Assembly (NCBI GenBank): GCA_905221605.1
Contig: CAJNDS010000434.1
Coordinates: 1 to 62,000, forward strand
DNA length: 62,000 bases
Reading direction: 5' to 3'
Source: Symbiodinium natans
Taxonomy: Eukaryota; Sar; Dinophyceae; Suessiales; Symbiodiniaceae
This document shows positions 11,847 to 20,748 of this stretch, piece after piece; within the stretch, counting starts at the first letter, position 1; the number at the start of each line of letters is the position of its first letter. The translations under genes and the position numbers were made by a program. The notes beneath the pieces were generated by a model. It did no database searches. It was not told the DNA's origin and saw only the letters and a program-made list of their open reading frames with translations.

Positions 11847-12325
11847 GGGTTTAGGGTTTAGGTCTTAGGGTTTAGGGCTTAGGCTTTAGGCTTTAGGCTT
11901 TAGGCTTTAGGCTTTAGGCTTTAGGCTTTAGGCTTTAGGCTTTAGGCTTTAGGCTTTAGGCTTTAGGCTTTAGGGTTTAGGCTTTAGGCTTTAGGCTTTA
12001 GGCTTTAGGCTTTAGACTTTAGGCTTTAGGCTTTATGAGGCTTTAGGCTTTAGGCTTTAGGCTTTAGGCTTTAGGCTTTAGGCTTTAGGCTTTAGGCTTT
12101 AGGCTTTAGGCTTTAGGCTTTAGGCTTTAGGCTTTAGGCTTTAGGCTTTAGGCTTTAGGCTTTAGGCTTTAGGCCTTAGGCTTTAGGCTTTAGGCTTTAG
12201 GCTTTAGGCTTTAGGCCTTAGGCTTTAGGCTTTAGGCTGTAGGGTTTAGGGTTTAGGGTTTAGGGTTTAGGGTTTAGGGTTTAGGGTTTAGGGTTTAGGG
12301 TTTAGGGGTTCTGGGTTTAGGGTTT
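11847..12325. repeat. TTTAGGC array nested in TTTAGGG repeats
   Basis: From about 11878 to 12236 the unit is TTTAGGC (about 50 copies; rare TTTAGAC, CTTAGGC and one TTTATGAGGC interruption). It is bounded on both sides by TTTAGGG (11847-11877 and 12240-12325). The homogeneous variant block inside the common heptamer implies local expansion of a mutated unit. It is not a CRISPR array: there are no spacers. Confidence 0.95.
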
Positions 12326-12434
12326 CTGAAAATGATGGTCCCTGTTTCGGGACCCTGAATGAGAGTGCGCCTGAGAAGGAGGACCCCAAAAGGGAGCATA
12401 CTTCATGAGATTACATAACATGCAGTAGAATTTG

Positions 12435-12515
12435 GGAGTTTACGGCAATAAGGGGACCCTTCGTAGACCCTCGACATGATAGGATACCCCCTACAATAAG
12501 GTCCCCCCCCCCGGA
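12435..12515 (-). mobile_element. Degenerate family A MITE-like fragment
   Basis: The order TTTACGGCAATAAGGGGACC, then GTAGACCC, GATAGGATACCCC and AATAAGG matches the reverse orientation of the family A elements described at 38828, 49398 and 52663. One end is eroded into a C-run. Confidence 0.5.
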
Positions 12516-14740
12516 TCTGCTTCTTGCTGAGGACGTTGCGAAGAACTTGGGGCGCCAGGGCAGTGTGGCCTGGCTGGCTCCATCACCAGGCTGGGCCCTG
12601 CCAAGAAGCAGACGAAGGGGGTTAGGCCAGCGATTGATTGTGGTGGAGTCCGGCTTGGTGATAGCGCGAAACCACAATCTTGCACTTGCAGACAGCTGGA
12701 GATCTAAGGAAACTGATCAAAGACGGAACGTAAATACAGGGCGGCACTCAGCTTTCGTTGGGTTTGCAGCTCGATGTGGGTCAGCATGAGGTTATGAGCA
12801 CAGGAGATCACTTGCCCCTCTTGCTGTACATTCTGGTGGTGTTGTGGCTTTATACAGGTGATCTTGTGTACATTGCTGAACCCTGAGCTTGTGAGATGCT
12901 TCGTGTGGTTCTGCAATGTTTCCCGGCAAAACCAACGTGCGACAATCTGGATTGGAATCGGGATGAATTATCCACTGTGGTTTCTAATGCGTGGTTTTTT
13001 TATGTCATTGGAAGTATGGTATTCAACGGGCATACTATATTCTCGATGTGCTGGTGGCTAGAACATAAATGAGTGAACCCACCCGATCATATGCATTTGC
13101 TGTACGAGGTGAGGGGTTTGGCCGTTGGGGCTTGGCATTTGGGGAGCCCCACATCTAGTACCCTCAAAGGGAGGGACCCTGATAAGGGACCTTAGGGGTT
13201 ATTTAGGGGCTACTTAATTAAAGAACAATTTCAGGTCTGTTATAGGGGTTTTACAGGGGACTTCTAGGGGTCCCCCCTTATACCCCTTAACACCCCTGTC
13301 TTGGGGAGCCCTCCCACACAGGCCTCGAGGAGAAGACCGCACCCAGAGCCACTCCCACGGGCAGACCTTGATCGAAGGGTTTCGGGTTTAGGGTTTGGGG
13401 GTTTAGGGGTTTAGGGGTTCAGGGTTTAGGGTTTAGGGATTAGGGTTTAGGAGCTTCGGGGTTTAGGAGCTTGGGTGTAGGGTTTAGGGTTTAGGATAAA
13501 CCGACGACAGCCAGAATCTCCGCCCGAGCAGCACACTAAAATTCAGGTACTTTGCTTGAGCACGTGGACCAATCACCACTTCAGCACGCCTTGGCTTGCA
13601 GGTACTGTTGAAAGCCTGGGGGGGGGGGGGAGTGAGTGGTAGTATGGCACTGTGACCTGCAAGCAGGTGCCAGAAAAAGAGATTGGCAGCCCTCTGCCAG
13701 CAACACTTGCAGCCTCGACATCGAGTGCTCTACTCATTCGTCTGGTGCCAATTTCTGGATCATGTCTAGAGCCCTGAAGGGCATGGGAATTATAAGGCTT
13801 ATCAGTTGCTGCCTGATTGCACCTCTTCTTAGCCGGAGCTGTTTCTCTCCCCTCTTCTTCTTCTTCTTCTTCTTCTTCTTCTTCTTCTTCTTCTTCTTCT
13901 GCTTCTTCTTCTTCTTCTTCTTCTGCTTCTTCTGCTGCTTCTGCACGCCGAAGGGTCCCGGAAGGGGAACCCGGCCGCGACCGCCAAGCGATCTGCGTGG
14001 TCCCGAGGGGTCCCTGGTACCTCTCTTTCTCTCACTGTCGGTTGCTGATCGTCCTGCAGTTCCCCGAGTATCACATGAGCTCGCTGCTTATGGGAGTCCA
14101 TGATTGTCAAGTCCTTCCTCGCAACATCTCGGCTCGCGGCTGCTCCCACTCGTTCTCAACTTTGGAGAGACTCTGTGGCTTGTCAGCCTAGCAGGTATCA
14201 GAAAACCCAAGCAGGGCCCTGCGCCAAGAGAAGGCGGCTGCTCGCACACGCCTTCAGGGAGCTTTCGAAGTGCAGGTCCAAACCTGTGCCATCCGGCTGC
14301 CTCGAATATACCGGGCAAGCGGCGTGTGCAGATTCGCACAGCTGTGCGCACTGGTGGTGTTGGTCTCGCATGCTGAGGAGAAGGGCTGAGACGGGGCTTC
14401 ATCGTCTGGCAGCAGAGCCTTGGACCTCTGCAATTGCACTCGCAAGGTCAGAAGCTGATGCTGCAAAGTGAAGCAGCCGGAACTTCCAGCATCGCTCAGC
14501 TTGGAGCCACCTAAGAGATGCTGATTTACCTTGTGCTGACAGAGAAAAGGGCGGGGGCTGAAGGCAAAAACAGTGTAGACAGCTCCCAAAGGCCTCATTT
14601 AAGGAGGCTGCCGGTGCTCGCGACGCTCGCTCGGAGGCTGGGCTGCCATCCTCGAAGCTTTGTTCCCAGGTTGGCCAAGCCTCAGAGGACTCGGAGGACT
14701 TGGTCTCAGCTGGGGGTTCTAAAGCAGAAGCGAAGAGGTC
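12516..14740. other. No gene supported; degenerate repeats and a TTC tract
   Basis: Degenerate TTTAGGG units at 13377-13495, a G-run at 13618-13631 and a (TTC)n tract at 13854-13942 that produces the Phe- and Ser-run open frames there. GGGACC/TAGGGG-rich sequence at 13180-13320 resembles the MITE-like families but its ends were not resolved. Confidence 0.5.
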
Positions 14741-15112
14741 CTAGCGCTTCTGGTACTCGAGCTGCCAGCTGTCCAGCCTGCTGAGCTTCTGGAAGAATTC
14801 CAGGAATTCGGAATGGCATCACTGGCGTCACGGAGCCAAGATGATCTGAGGTTGCCACAGAACTTCCTGGCCTCAAGATGGGCGCCGAGATATGACACCA
14901 GCACATGCCAGTTCGCCCTGAAGCAACCTGACCTGATCTGACCTGACCTGCATTTTGGGATGCCAGGCCTGCCACAGCCCCTGCCGCGGAACAGTGAAGC
15001 TCTCCGGTGCAGGGTGCTCCTGCCTGACATCGCAGCGGGCTCTGAAGGCAAGCCAGCCACGAAGCCAGTGCTGCCGCGAAGCTCCAGCATGAACTTGGTA
15101 CTCCAGAGGCAG
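14741..15112 (-). CDS. Unidentified gene, two C-terminal exons
   Basis: Not recognised. Two minus-strand blocks have protein-like composition that the long open frame across the region does not share: about 14955-15112 (contains ASRQHWLRGWLAFRAR and ESFTVPRQGLWQAWHPKMQ, followed by a GT donor) and about 14741-14850 (HSEFLEFFQKLSRLDSWQLEYQKR, then a TAG stop at 14741). They are probably consecutive exons of one gene whose N-terminus was not located. Tryptophan-rich helical segments; no domain assigned. Confidence 0.4.
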
Positions 15113-15219
15113 TGCGCGTGGCAGGTCCTGCTGAAAAACGATGGAAGAACGCCAGGAGATGCAGCACTCCCACAAACTCGACTCCTCCTGGGGAAAAATC
15201 TCCCCTTCATCGTCCTCGC

Positions 15220-15495
15220 CAGGAGAACGTCAAGGACAGACCGGCAGCCGAATTTTCTTACCAAGGGCCGTGGTGCGGAGAGCAAGGACAGAAAGGGCTG
15301 CAACACAACGTTTACGAGGAGCTCTCCCGGAAGACTTCCATCAGCGTCGTGGCATTCAAAGGCTGCCTCTCTGGACCTCAGTCTAAACACTTTGAGGCCT
15401 TCAAGGCCCTTGAAAAGCATTATTACGATAACTGTCCCCACCTGATCTCGGTTGTTACCCCCAATTGTGAAGAAAGTTTGGATGTCGCAGTGTAG
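15220..15495 (+). CDS. Possible plus-strand C-terminal exon, unidentified
   Basis: The plus frame ending at the TAG at 15493-15495 has balanced composition (QHNVYEELSRKTSISVVAF, FEAFKALEKHYYDN). It opposes a long minus-strand frame (14719-15678) that looks Ser/Arg/Leu-rich and non-coding. No family recognised, and no flanking plus-strand exons were found, so it may be spurious. Confidence 0.3.
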   Translation, partial: QENVKDRPAAEFSYQGPWCGEQGQKGLQHNVYEELSRKTSISVVAFKGCLSGPQSKHFEAFKALEKHYYDNCPHLISVVTPNCEESLDVAV

Positions 15496-15786
15496 GCTCA
15501 CGACTGAAGGCGCCGACAAAGGCTGTCTTAACCTTTCGCACAGCATTCGGTTCGCAGTGGCCCATGACGTCCCTGCCTCCTTTGCCCGGGGAGCTTGCGG
15601 TGGCTTGTCTGCCTGAAGTCTGGGCGAACGACGGAAAACAGCAGCTGCAGCAGAAGTCGATGAGGGTTCGTGTGCCACGCGTGTGCTGCCAGGCGACGCA
15701 TCGCTTGCTGCATGTTCCTGCTGGAAACCACTGCCACCACTACACCGACCTCAAGGAGTAGCTAACAGCCGACTCACGAATCACAA

Positions 15787-15883
15787 TCTACAGGTTCACT
15801 TTGGGATGTTCCCCATTAAGGACTGCTAGCAATCAGGGGGAACAATGGGGAACATCTACAGGAGTTCACTTTGCCATGTTCCC
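15787..15883. mobile_element. Short family C MITE-like copy
   Basis: ATGTTCCCCATT at 15807-15818 is mirrored by AATGGGGAACAT at 15844-15855. The core segment ATTAAGGACTGCTAG also occurs, inverted, in the longer element at 30122-30226, so this is an internally deleted relative. TCTACAG..TTCACTTTG precedes the element and recurs behind it at 15855, a local duplication. Confidence 0.65.
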
Positions 15884-16384
15884 AATCACAAGTGTGTGTT
15901 GGCAGCCAAACTCCGGACATGGCCAAGCTCCCCGCAGCCATCGCCCTGGCGCATCTCCGAGCCCTGCCAAGAACCAGCGGTTGCGCAAGACCTACACTGA
16001 CCTACACCCCAGAGGCTCAGGGTAGAAGGCCGAGCCCGACTTGGGCCTCCTTTCTTTTTTTGGACCATGCAGCAAGTGCATGTGCCTGCTGAAGCTAATT
16101 GCCAGCAAGATGATCGCGGAGATGTCAGGGGAGCAGCCGTCGAAGCGCTTCGAACTTTGATCAGTATAGCACTGCGCATCCCTGAGGAAGATACTAATTG
16201 AATCTGATTCCCGCTGGAACAGGTGTCCTGTACATTTTTACAATCCGTGGCTGTGACTCCACAATGGCCGAGCGCACGGGAAAACTTGTCAGCTCTGCAT
16301 GCCGAGCGCCACCAGCACGATGCGGAATGGGCTCTGCCATCATATGTTAAAGTAAAGGCAGCTTTGTACATGGTGTCCTTCCAT

Positions 16385-17577
16385 TCGTAAATTGACCAAA
16401 GCACAATTGACCAGAACACAACGAAATCAAACGCAGCGAAATGTACACGCAGAACAGTGTCCTCCCGCTTCCTCAACCAAGGAGCAACACAAAACTGGAC
16501 AAATCGCGCAGACATGTACGCGACTGCCAATGCGACCTCACATCCTCGGAGTGGCAACGCATCTGTTGCCACAAAAAAGCGAGAGTCTGCACAAGTAGTG
16601 ACAATCCATAGCAGAAATGCTTCTTGCATTCCACAAGCAGACTGCAATATCTAGTGCAATTTCACGTAGCTATTGTTCACATCCACGTCGGGAGCTCTCT
16701 GAAACATGCATATGCGTCACATGGTGTCACCCCTCTGGGAGAGCCGCGCTCTCTGCTTGGGGAACGGAGCTAGCAAGAGCCCATCTCCAAGCGAAATCAC
16801 GTATGAATTGTCACTTCAAGCAATTCTTCGTCATCCTTGCAGATGCCAGGTTGTCTCAACCTCTTTGCGAGAGCCTTCTAGCTCGGGCATGTCAGGCGGA
16901 AGCATCTTCTCGGAATGGACCACGGTCGAGACCAGCGGCTTCAGCAGGCTCCCCCTCAGAAAGTACATGCAGGCGAAGAACTCGACGGTCCAGGCCGGCA
17001 AAAACTCTTTGGGGATCAGGCCCGATTCCTCGATTCTTTCCGAGTCTGTGTCTTGTCGCAGAAAGAAGAGGCCCCCATCTTCCATGACTTGTACCCATGC
17101 TCGAAGCTTTGTGACTGTGCCCTCGAGAGGCGGCAGCACTCTGGCACACATCACACATCTCTCGCCCCCGTACTGCATGTAGCAAAGCCCCTCAAAGGGA
17201 GCAAACTTCACAGACACAGTGCGGCCATCCCGTTGGCATGAACACATCTCCACCTGGTCAACAACATGTATGTAGCAACATGCCAGTTGCGGTACGAGTA
17301 GATAGCAACTGATGTGACCACCTCGCACGCATGTCACTAAATCGTGCCTTAAACCGTCCCGTTTAAACACCCCACAAAATTGCGTAAACCGTGGTGTGTT
17401 TATGTGCGTCTGAGTGCAGCAACCACAAAAAAAAGCATGTATAACACCCTTGCAAGGCACCCCAATGCAGAAGCCAGAGTTCACATCCTCGGACCTCAAG
17501 TCGTCGTTTTCATCAGCCTTCAGCTCCATGCCAACTGCTAGGGGCCGCCCACGCCGAGCGCCCGTGGCCAAAGGCAC
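16385..17577 (-). CDS. Unidentified multi-pass membrane protein
   Basis: Three minus-strand exons read as one protein. About 17470-17577: Met start, acidic (ELKADENDDLRSEDVNSG). About 16840-17253: starts after a CAG acceptor with VEMCSCQRDGRTVSVKFAPF, continues through CYMQYGGERCVMC, and ends in a hydrophobic LPAWTVEFFACMYFLRG segment. About 16385-16630: strongly hydrophobic, with AFLLWIVTTC, EVALAVAYMSARFVQF and FAAFDFVVFWSIVLWSIY, that is two to three membrane segments. The C-terminus after about 16385 was not resolved. Family not recognised; a channel or transporter is possible but not shown. The next minus-strand gene ends about 970 bp upstream, with a 485-bp TTTAGGG array between. Confidence 0.5.
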
Positions 17578-17601
17578 TGCAGCCTGCTCTTAGCACATGC
17601 T

Positions 17602-18087
17602 GTTTAGGGTTTAGGGTTTAGGGCTTAGGGTTTAGGGTTTAGTTTAGGGTTTAGGGTTTAGGGTTTAGGGTTTAGGGTTTAGGGTTTAGGGTTTTTAGGG
17701 TTTAGGGTTTAGGGTTTAGGGTTTAGGGTTTAGGGTTTAGGGTTTAGGGTTTAGGGTTAGGGTTTAGGGTTTAGGGTTTAGGGTTAGGGTAGGGTTTAGG
17801 GTTTAGGGTTTAGGGTTTAGGGTTTAGGGTTTAGGGTTTAGGTTTAGGGTTTAGGGTTTAGGGTAGGGTTTAGGGTTCAGGGTTCAAGGTCAGGGTTTAG
17901 GGTTTTAGGGTTAGGGTTTAGGGTTTAGGGTTTAGGGTTTAGGGTTAGGGTTTAGGGTTTAGGGTTTAGGGTTTAGGGTTTAGGGTTTAGGGTTTAGGGT
18001 TTAGGGTTTAGGGTTTAGGGTTTAGGGTTTAGGGTTTAGGGTTTAGGGTTTAGGGTTTAGGGTTTAGGGTTTAGGGTTTAGGGTTTG
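17602..18087. repeat. Largest TTTAGGG array (about 485 bp)
   Basis: About 68 TTTAGGG units with occasional 5-6 bp short units (TTAGGG, TAGGG) and one TTCAGGGTTCAAGGTCAGGG interruption. It lies between two minus-strand genes. Its length and near purity suggest ongoing expansion or gene-conversion-like homogenisation. Confidence 0.95.
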
Positions 18088-18544
18088 CTGCTGGTCGTTC
18101 CTTGCCTTGCGCCTCTCTGCTGGCATGATCACTCCAGCAGAACCGAATATAGTCCAGCTTCATGCTACAAGAACCTGTTGGGCCAACCGTGGTACAGTAG
18201 TTCCCCTGTCCCCCTCTGAACCAGAAGATGCAGCAACTTGCGCGGACCTGCCTCCAATGGCACGCGACGGGCAGGTGGGCTTGATTGGCCCTCCGCTTGT
18301 TCGGGCTGCGTATCCGGCAGCACCTGAACATGGCACAGATTGGCCTTGATTCAGAGACGAAGCGAGCGGGAGAGGATAAGGGAAAGAGAGAGAGAGAGCG
18401 AGGGCGCGAAGCAAAAAGCAACGATAAAGTGACAGGACCAGGAGAGTCAGAGAGGGAGAGACAGGAGCGGAGGACTACTGCTGGTAGGCAAACAGGCAGA
18501 CTCAGATGAAAGCAATACAACAAAAAAAAAGAGGGCGTTTCCTG

Positions 18545-19290
18545 TGTCCACGTTTTTCATGCCGGCCTTGAGCGTGCTGAAGACAGTCTCTTGGATGGCA
18601 GGACACCAGGACTTCGGCGGAAAGACGGCGTATCTTAGGCGCTGCCACGCCCGCAGGAAGGCTTTGCCATGCACGCCGGAGTCCAGCAGTTGCTGGATGG
18701 CGCGGGCACCCGAAGGACCCCATATTGGAACAGGCTCAAGAAGGGCCATGGCGGCGTTGTGCCAAGACATTCGTGCAACATCTCTGGAACGGAAGATCCC
18801 TGCTTCTTCAGAGCAGGCGATCTGGGATACTCGGAGGAAGCCGGAGACATGGAGGCAAATGTCGCCAAGGTCGGCAATGCTCAATGCCGCTTGCGACATG
18901 TAACTTCCCGGAGGAAGCCCTCCGTACGCTGTTGAGACTCCCTGCAAGCTTTGTGCAGTGGAACCCTGCACTGGAGCCGAAATCGTCGAAAACGAAAAAC
19001 TATAGAGTCGGCCATGCTGCGATCAGGTCTTGCCATGTGTCAGCGTTGCAGGAGCTGTTAGGGGTTCTTGGAAGTTTAGCACTGGGAAAACGAGTGCTCG
19101 CTGCCGCCTCTTCCCAAGGCGCATCACAGCCTCCCGTTGCAATGATTGTCACGATGCCTTCTCTCCCCAGCACCCGAAGAAACATGATGGCCTGGGCTGA
19201 TCTGGATTCAAACTGCGTGGGCTCTACCAAGGTCACTGGAGCTTTGAGCCAGGAAGAAGAAGTTTCTGATGCCCAGCGAAGCCCCCGCAA
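18545..19290 (-). CDS. Unidentified gene, two exons
   Basis: Two minus-strand blocks with coding-like composition: about 19003-19275 (VTLVEPTQFESRSAQAIMF, then VLGREGIVTIIATGG) and about 18545-18903 (LSIADLGDICLHVSGFLR, RDVARMSWHNAAMALLEP, AIQQLLDSGVHGKAFLRAW, SWCPAIQETVFSTLKAGM). The second is an alpha-helical, repeat-like segment of the sort seen in organelle RNA-binding helical-repeat proteins, but no family signature is clear. Start and stop were not located. Confidence 0.4.
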
Positions 19291-19377
19291 GACGCTGAGG
19301 CATCAGCTACCCCAACACGGCTGGCGAACAATTCAGTGCACGGCACCATTTTGAGATGATGGGCAACCTCACGCTCG

Positions 19378-20479
19378 TTAGCCCTCCATCTCCTGGTCCT
19401 CTTCGTCCTCCATCGCGAGCTGCTGCCTCATGGAGCTGGGACACGCCCGTCGCCCGGACCGGATGCACACGGCGGCACAGGCTTCCCTGCTTCAGTCCCC
19501 AGCCCGCGCTTCTCGTAGATGTTGTAGTTCATTACCTTTCGCCAGGTCAGTAGATTCAGAAACTATATATGAAATTTGATGTCGCCTCACGCCAGAAAGC
19601 GATCTCTGGCCGACATGCCTTCTCGATGAGATCCACGTGCGTCAACATCATGCGCCGACAGCAATACCTCAAGCAGCACTTGGCTGCCTGGATGCACGAA
19701 CACTGCCAATACTTGTGACTGCTCGCCTGGTGAAGCCAAGCTCGTCTAAGACCTATGGTCCAGGGAACACAGATTCCATGGAGATGCTCCCTAAACCCCA
19801 AACCCTAAACCCTAATTCTTTAACACTTCCCCTAGATTTCTCCGCCGAGCCCGGCCTCTTTCTCCGGGGCAGTCTTTGGCCGCATTCGATTTTCGGGGTC
19901 ATCCCTGTCCTGTTTCTCCTGCTCCTCTGCCTTGCGTTGCAGCATCTGGAGATACTTCTCCCACCTGCTGTTGGTGCTGTCGGACACAACTGAAGTTTCG
20001 CACATGAAGGGTTACAAACAGTCACACTGGCCTGTTGCCGATGAGCTTGCCACAGGAGTAGCATCCTTCAGAGGGGAACCATGCAAGGCAGCGCGAACGT
20101 GTGGATGCACTCAGGGCACGACGAATCGGGATGATCATTTCTACTCGGACCGCTCTGCCTAGAGGACTAGTGCAGCGGTTTGTCGCTGTGTGTAGAAACC
20201 CACATCTAGCGCGGGAGATGAGCCAAACAAACGGCGAAAAGCGCACCATAAGCCGAGCCTACTGTATGATGCTGAGCAAGGTTGCACAATGTTGCAGCAC
20301 AAGGCGACATGTCTGCATGACTCGGTGACACTTTGCGCTTTGGAGTGCGAACATACAAAGCTGACCATTTCGGGGCTTCTGGATGTTTCTGGCGCCTCAC
20401 TCTGCTTCTGAAGTTCTTTTAAGTCTGGCTCCAGCACAGCTTGAGCAAACTTTAGCATGGTTCCAGTGGCACCTTCGAA
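19378..20479 (-). CDS. Unidentified gene, C-terminal half in four exons
   Basis: Blocks in order: 20366-20479 (MLKFAQAVLEPDLKELQKQ); about 19832-19989 (STNSRWEKYLQMLQRKAEEQ, an amphipathic helix rich in Glu/Lys/Gln); about 19570-19650 (LTHVDLIEKACRPEIAFW); about 19378-19550 (TWRKVMNYNIYEKRGLG, then QQLAMEDEEDQEMEG and a TAA at 19378-19380). The blocks use different frames and are joined by inference. The acidic end and helical middle suggest a soluble protein; no domain recognised. It lies directly downstream of the ZCCHC17-like gene on the same strand. Confidence 0.45.
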
Positions 20480-20588
20480 CTTTCAGCAGACTGCCCGGCA
20501 GAACTTTCCACTGCTGCAGAGGCGTACAACTTTGGTAGCTCTCTCGCGGCTGTGGATTGTCACGCCTGGCAGCATCAAGAGATGTCTG

Positions 20589-20638
20589 GTGATGGTGATG
20601 GTGACGATTGATGGTGATGGTGATGGTGATGGTGATGG

Positions 20639-20674
<36 letters not shown>

Positions 20675-20686
20675 GGATGATGATGA
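20589..20686. repeat. GATGGT/GAT microsatellite
   Basis: GATGGT hexamers pass into (GAT)n triplets. The Asp- and Ser-run open frames here are artefacts. It lies just beyond the stop of the ZCCHC17-like gene. Confidence 0.9.
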
Positions 20687-20748
20687 TTGAGTGCTGCTCC
20701 GACTGGAGGATGGCATCATGCCCGTACTGGAGCTTGTTCGTCCAATTC

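Noticed and set aside
11878-12236. Possible CRISPR-like array
   Set aside because: Seven-bp units with no spacers, in a eukaryotic genome; it is a telomere-type microsatellite.
13636-14103. Plus frame with long Phe/Cys run, and Ser- and Lys-run frames on the same DNA
   Set aside because: All are the (TTC)n tract read in different phases.
14719-15678. 319-codon minus-strand open frame
   Set aside because: Protein-like blocks in this stretch lie in other frames (14741-14850 and 14955-15112); this frame is Ser/Arg/Leu-rich without recognisable structure.
17602-18087. Possible true chromosome end
   Set aside because: Gene-bearing sequence continues on both sides and the repeats are interrupted and short; it is interstitial.
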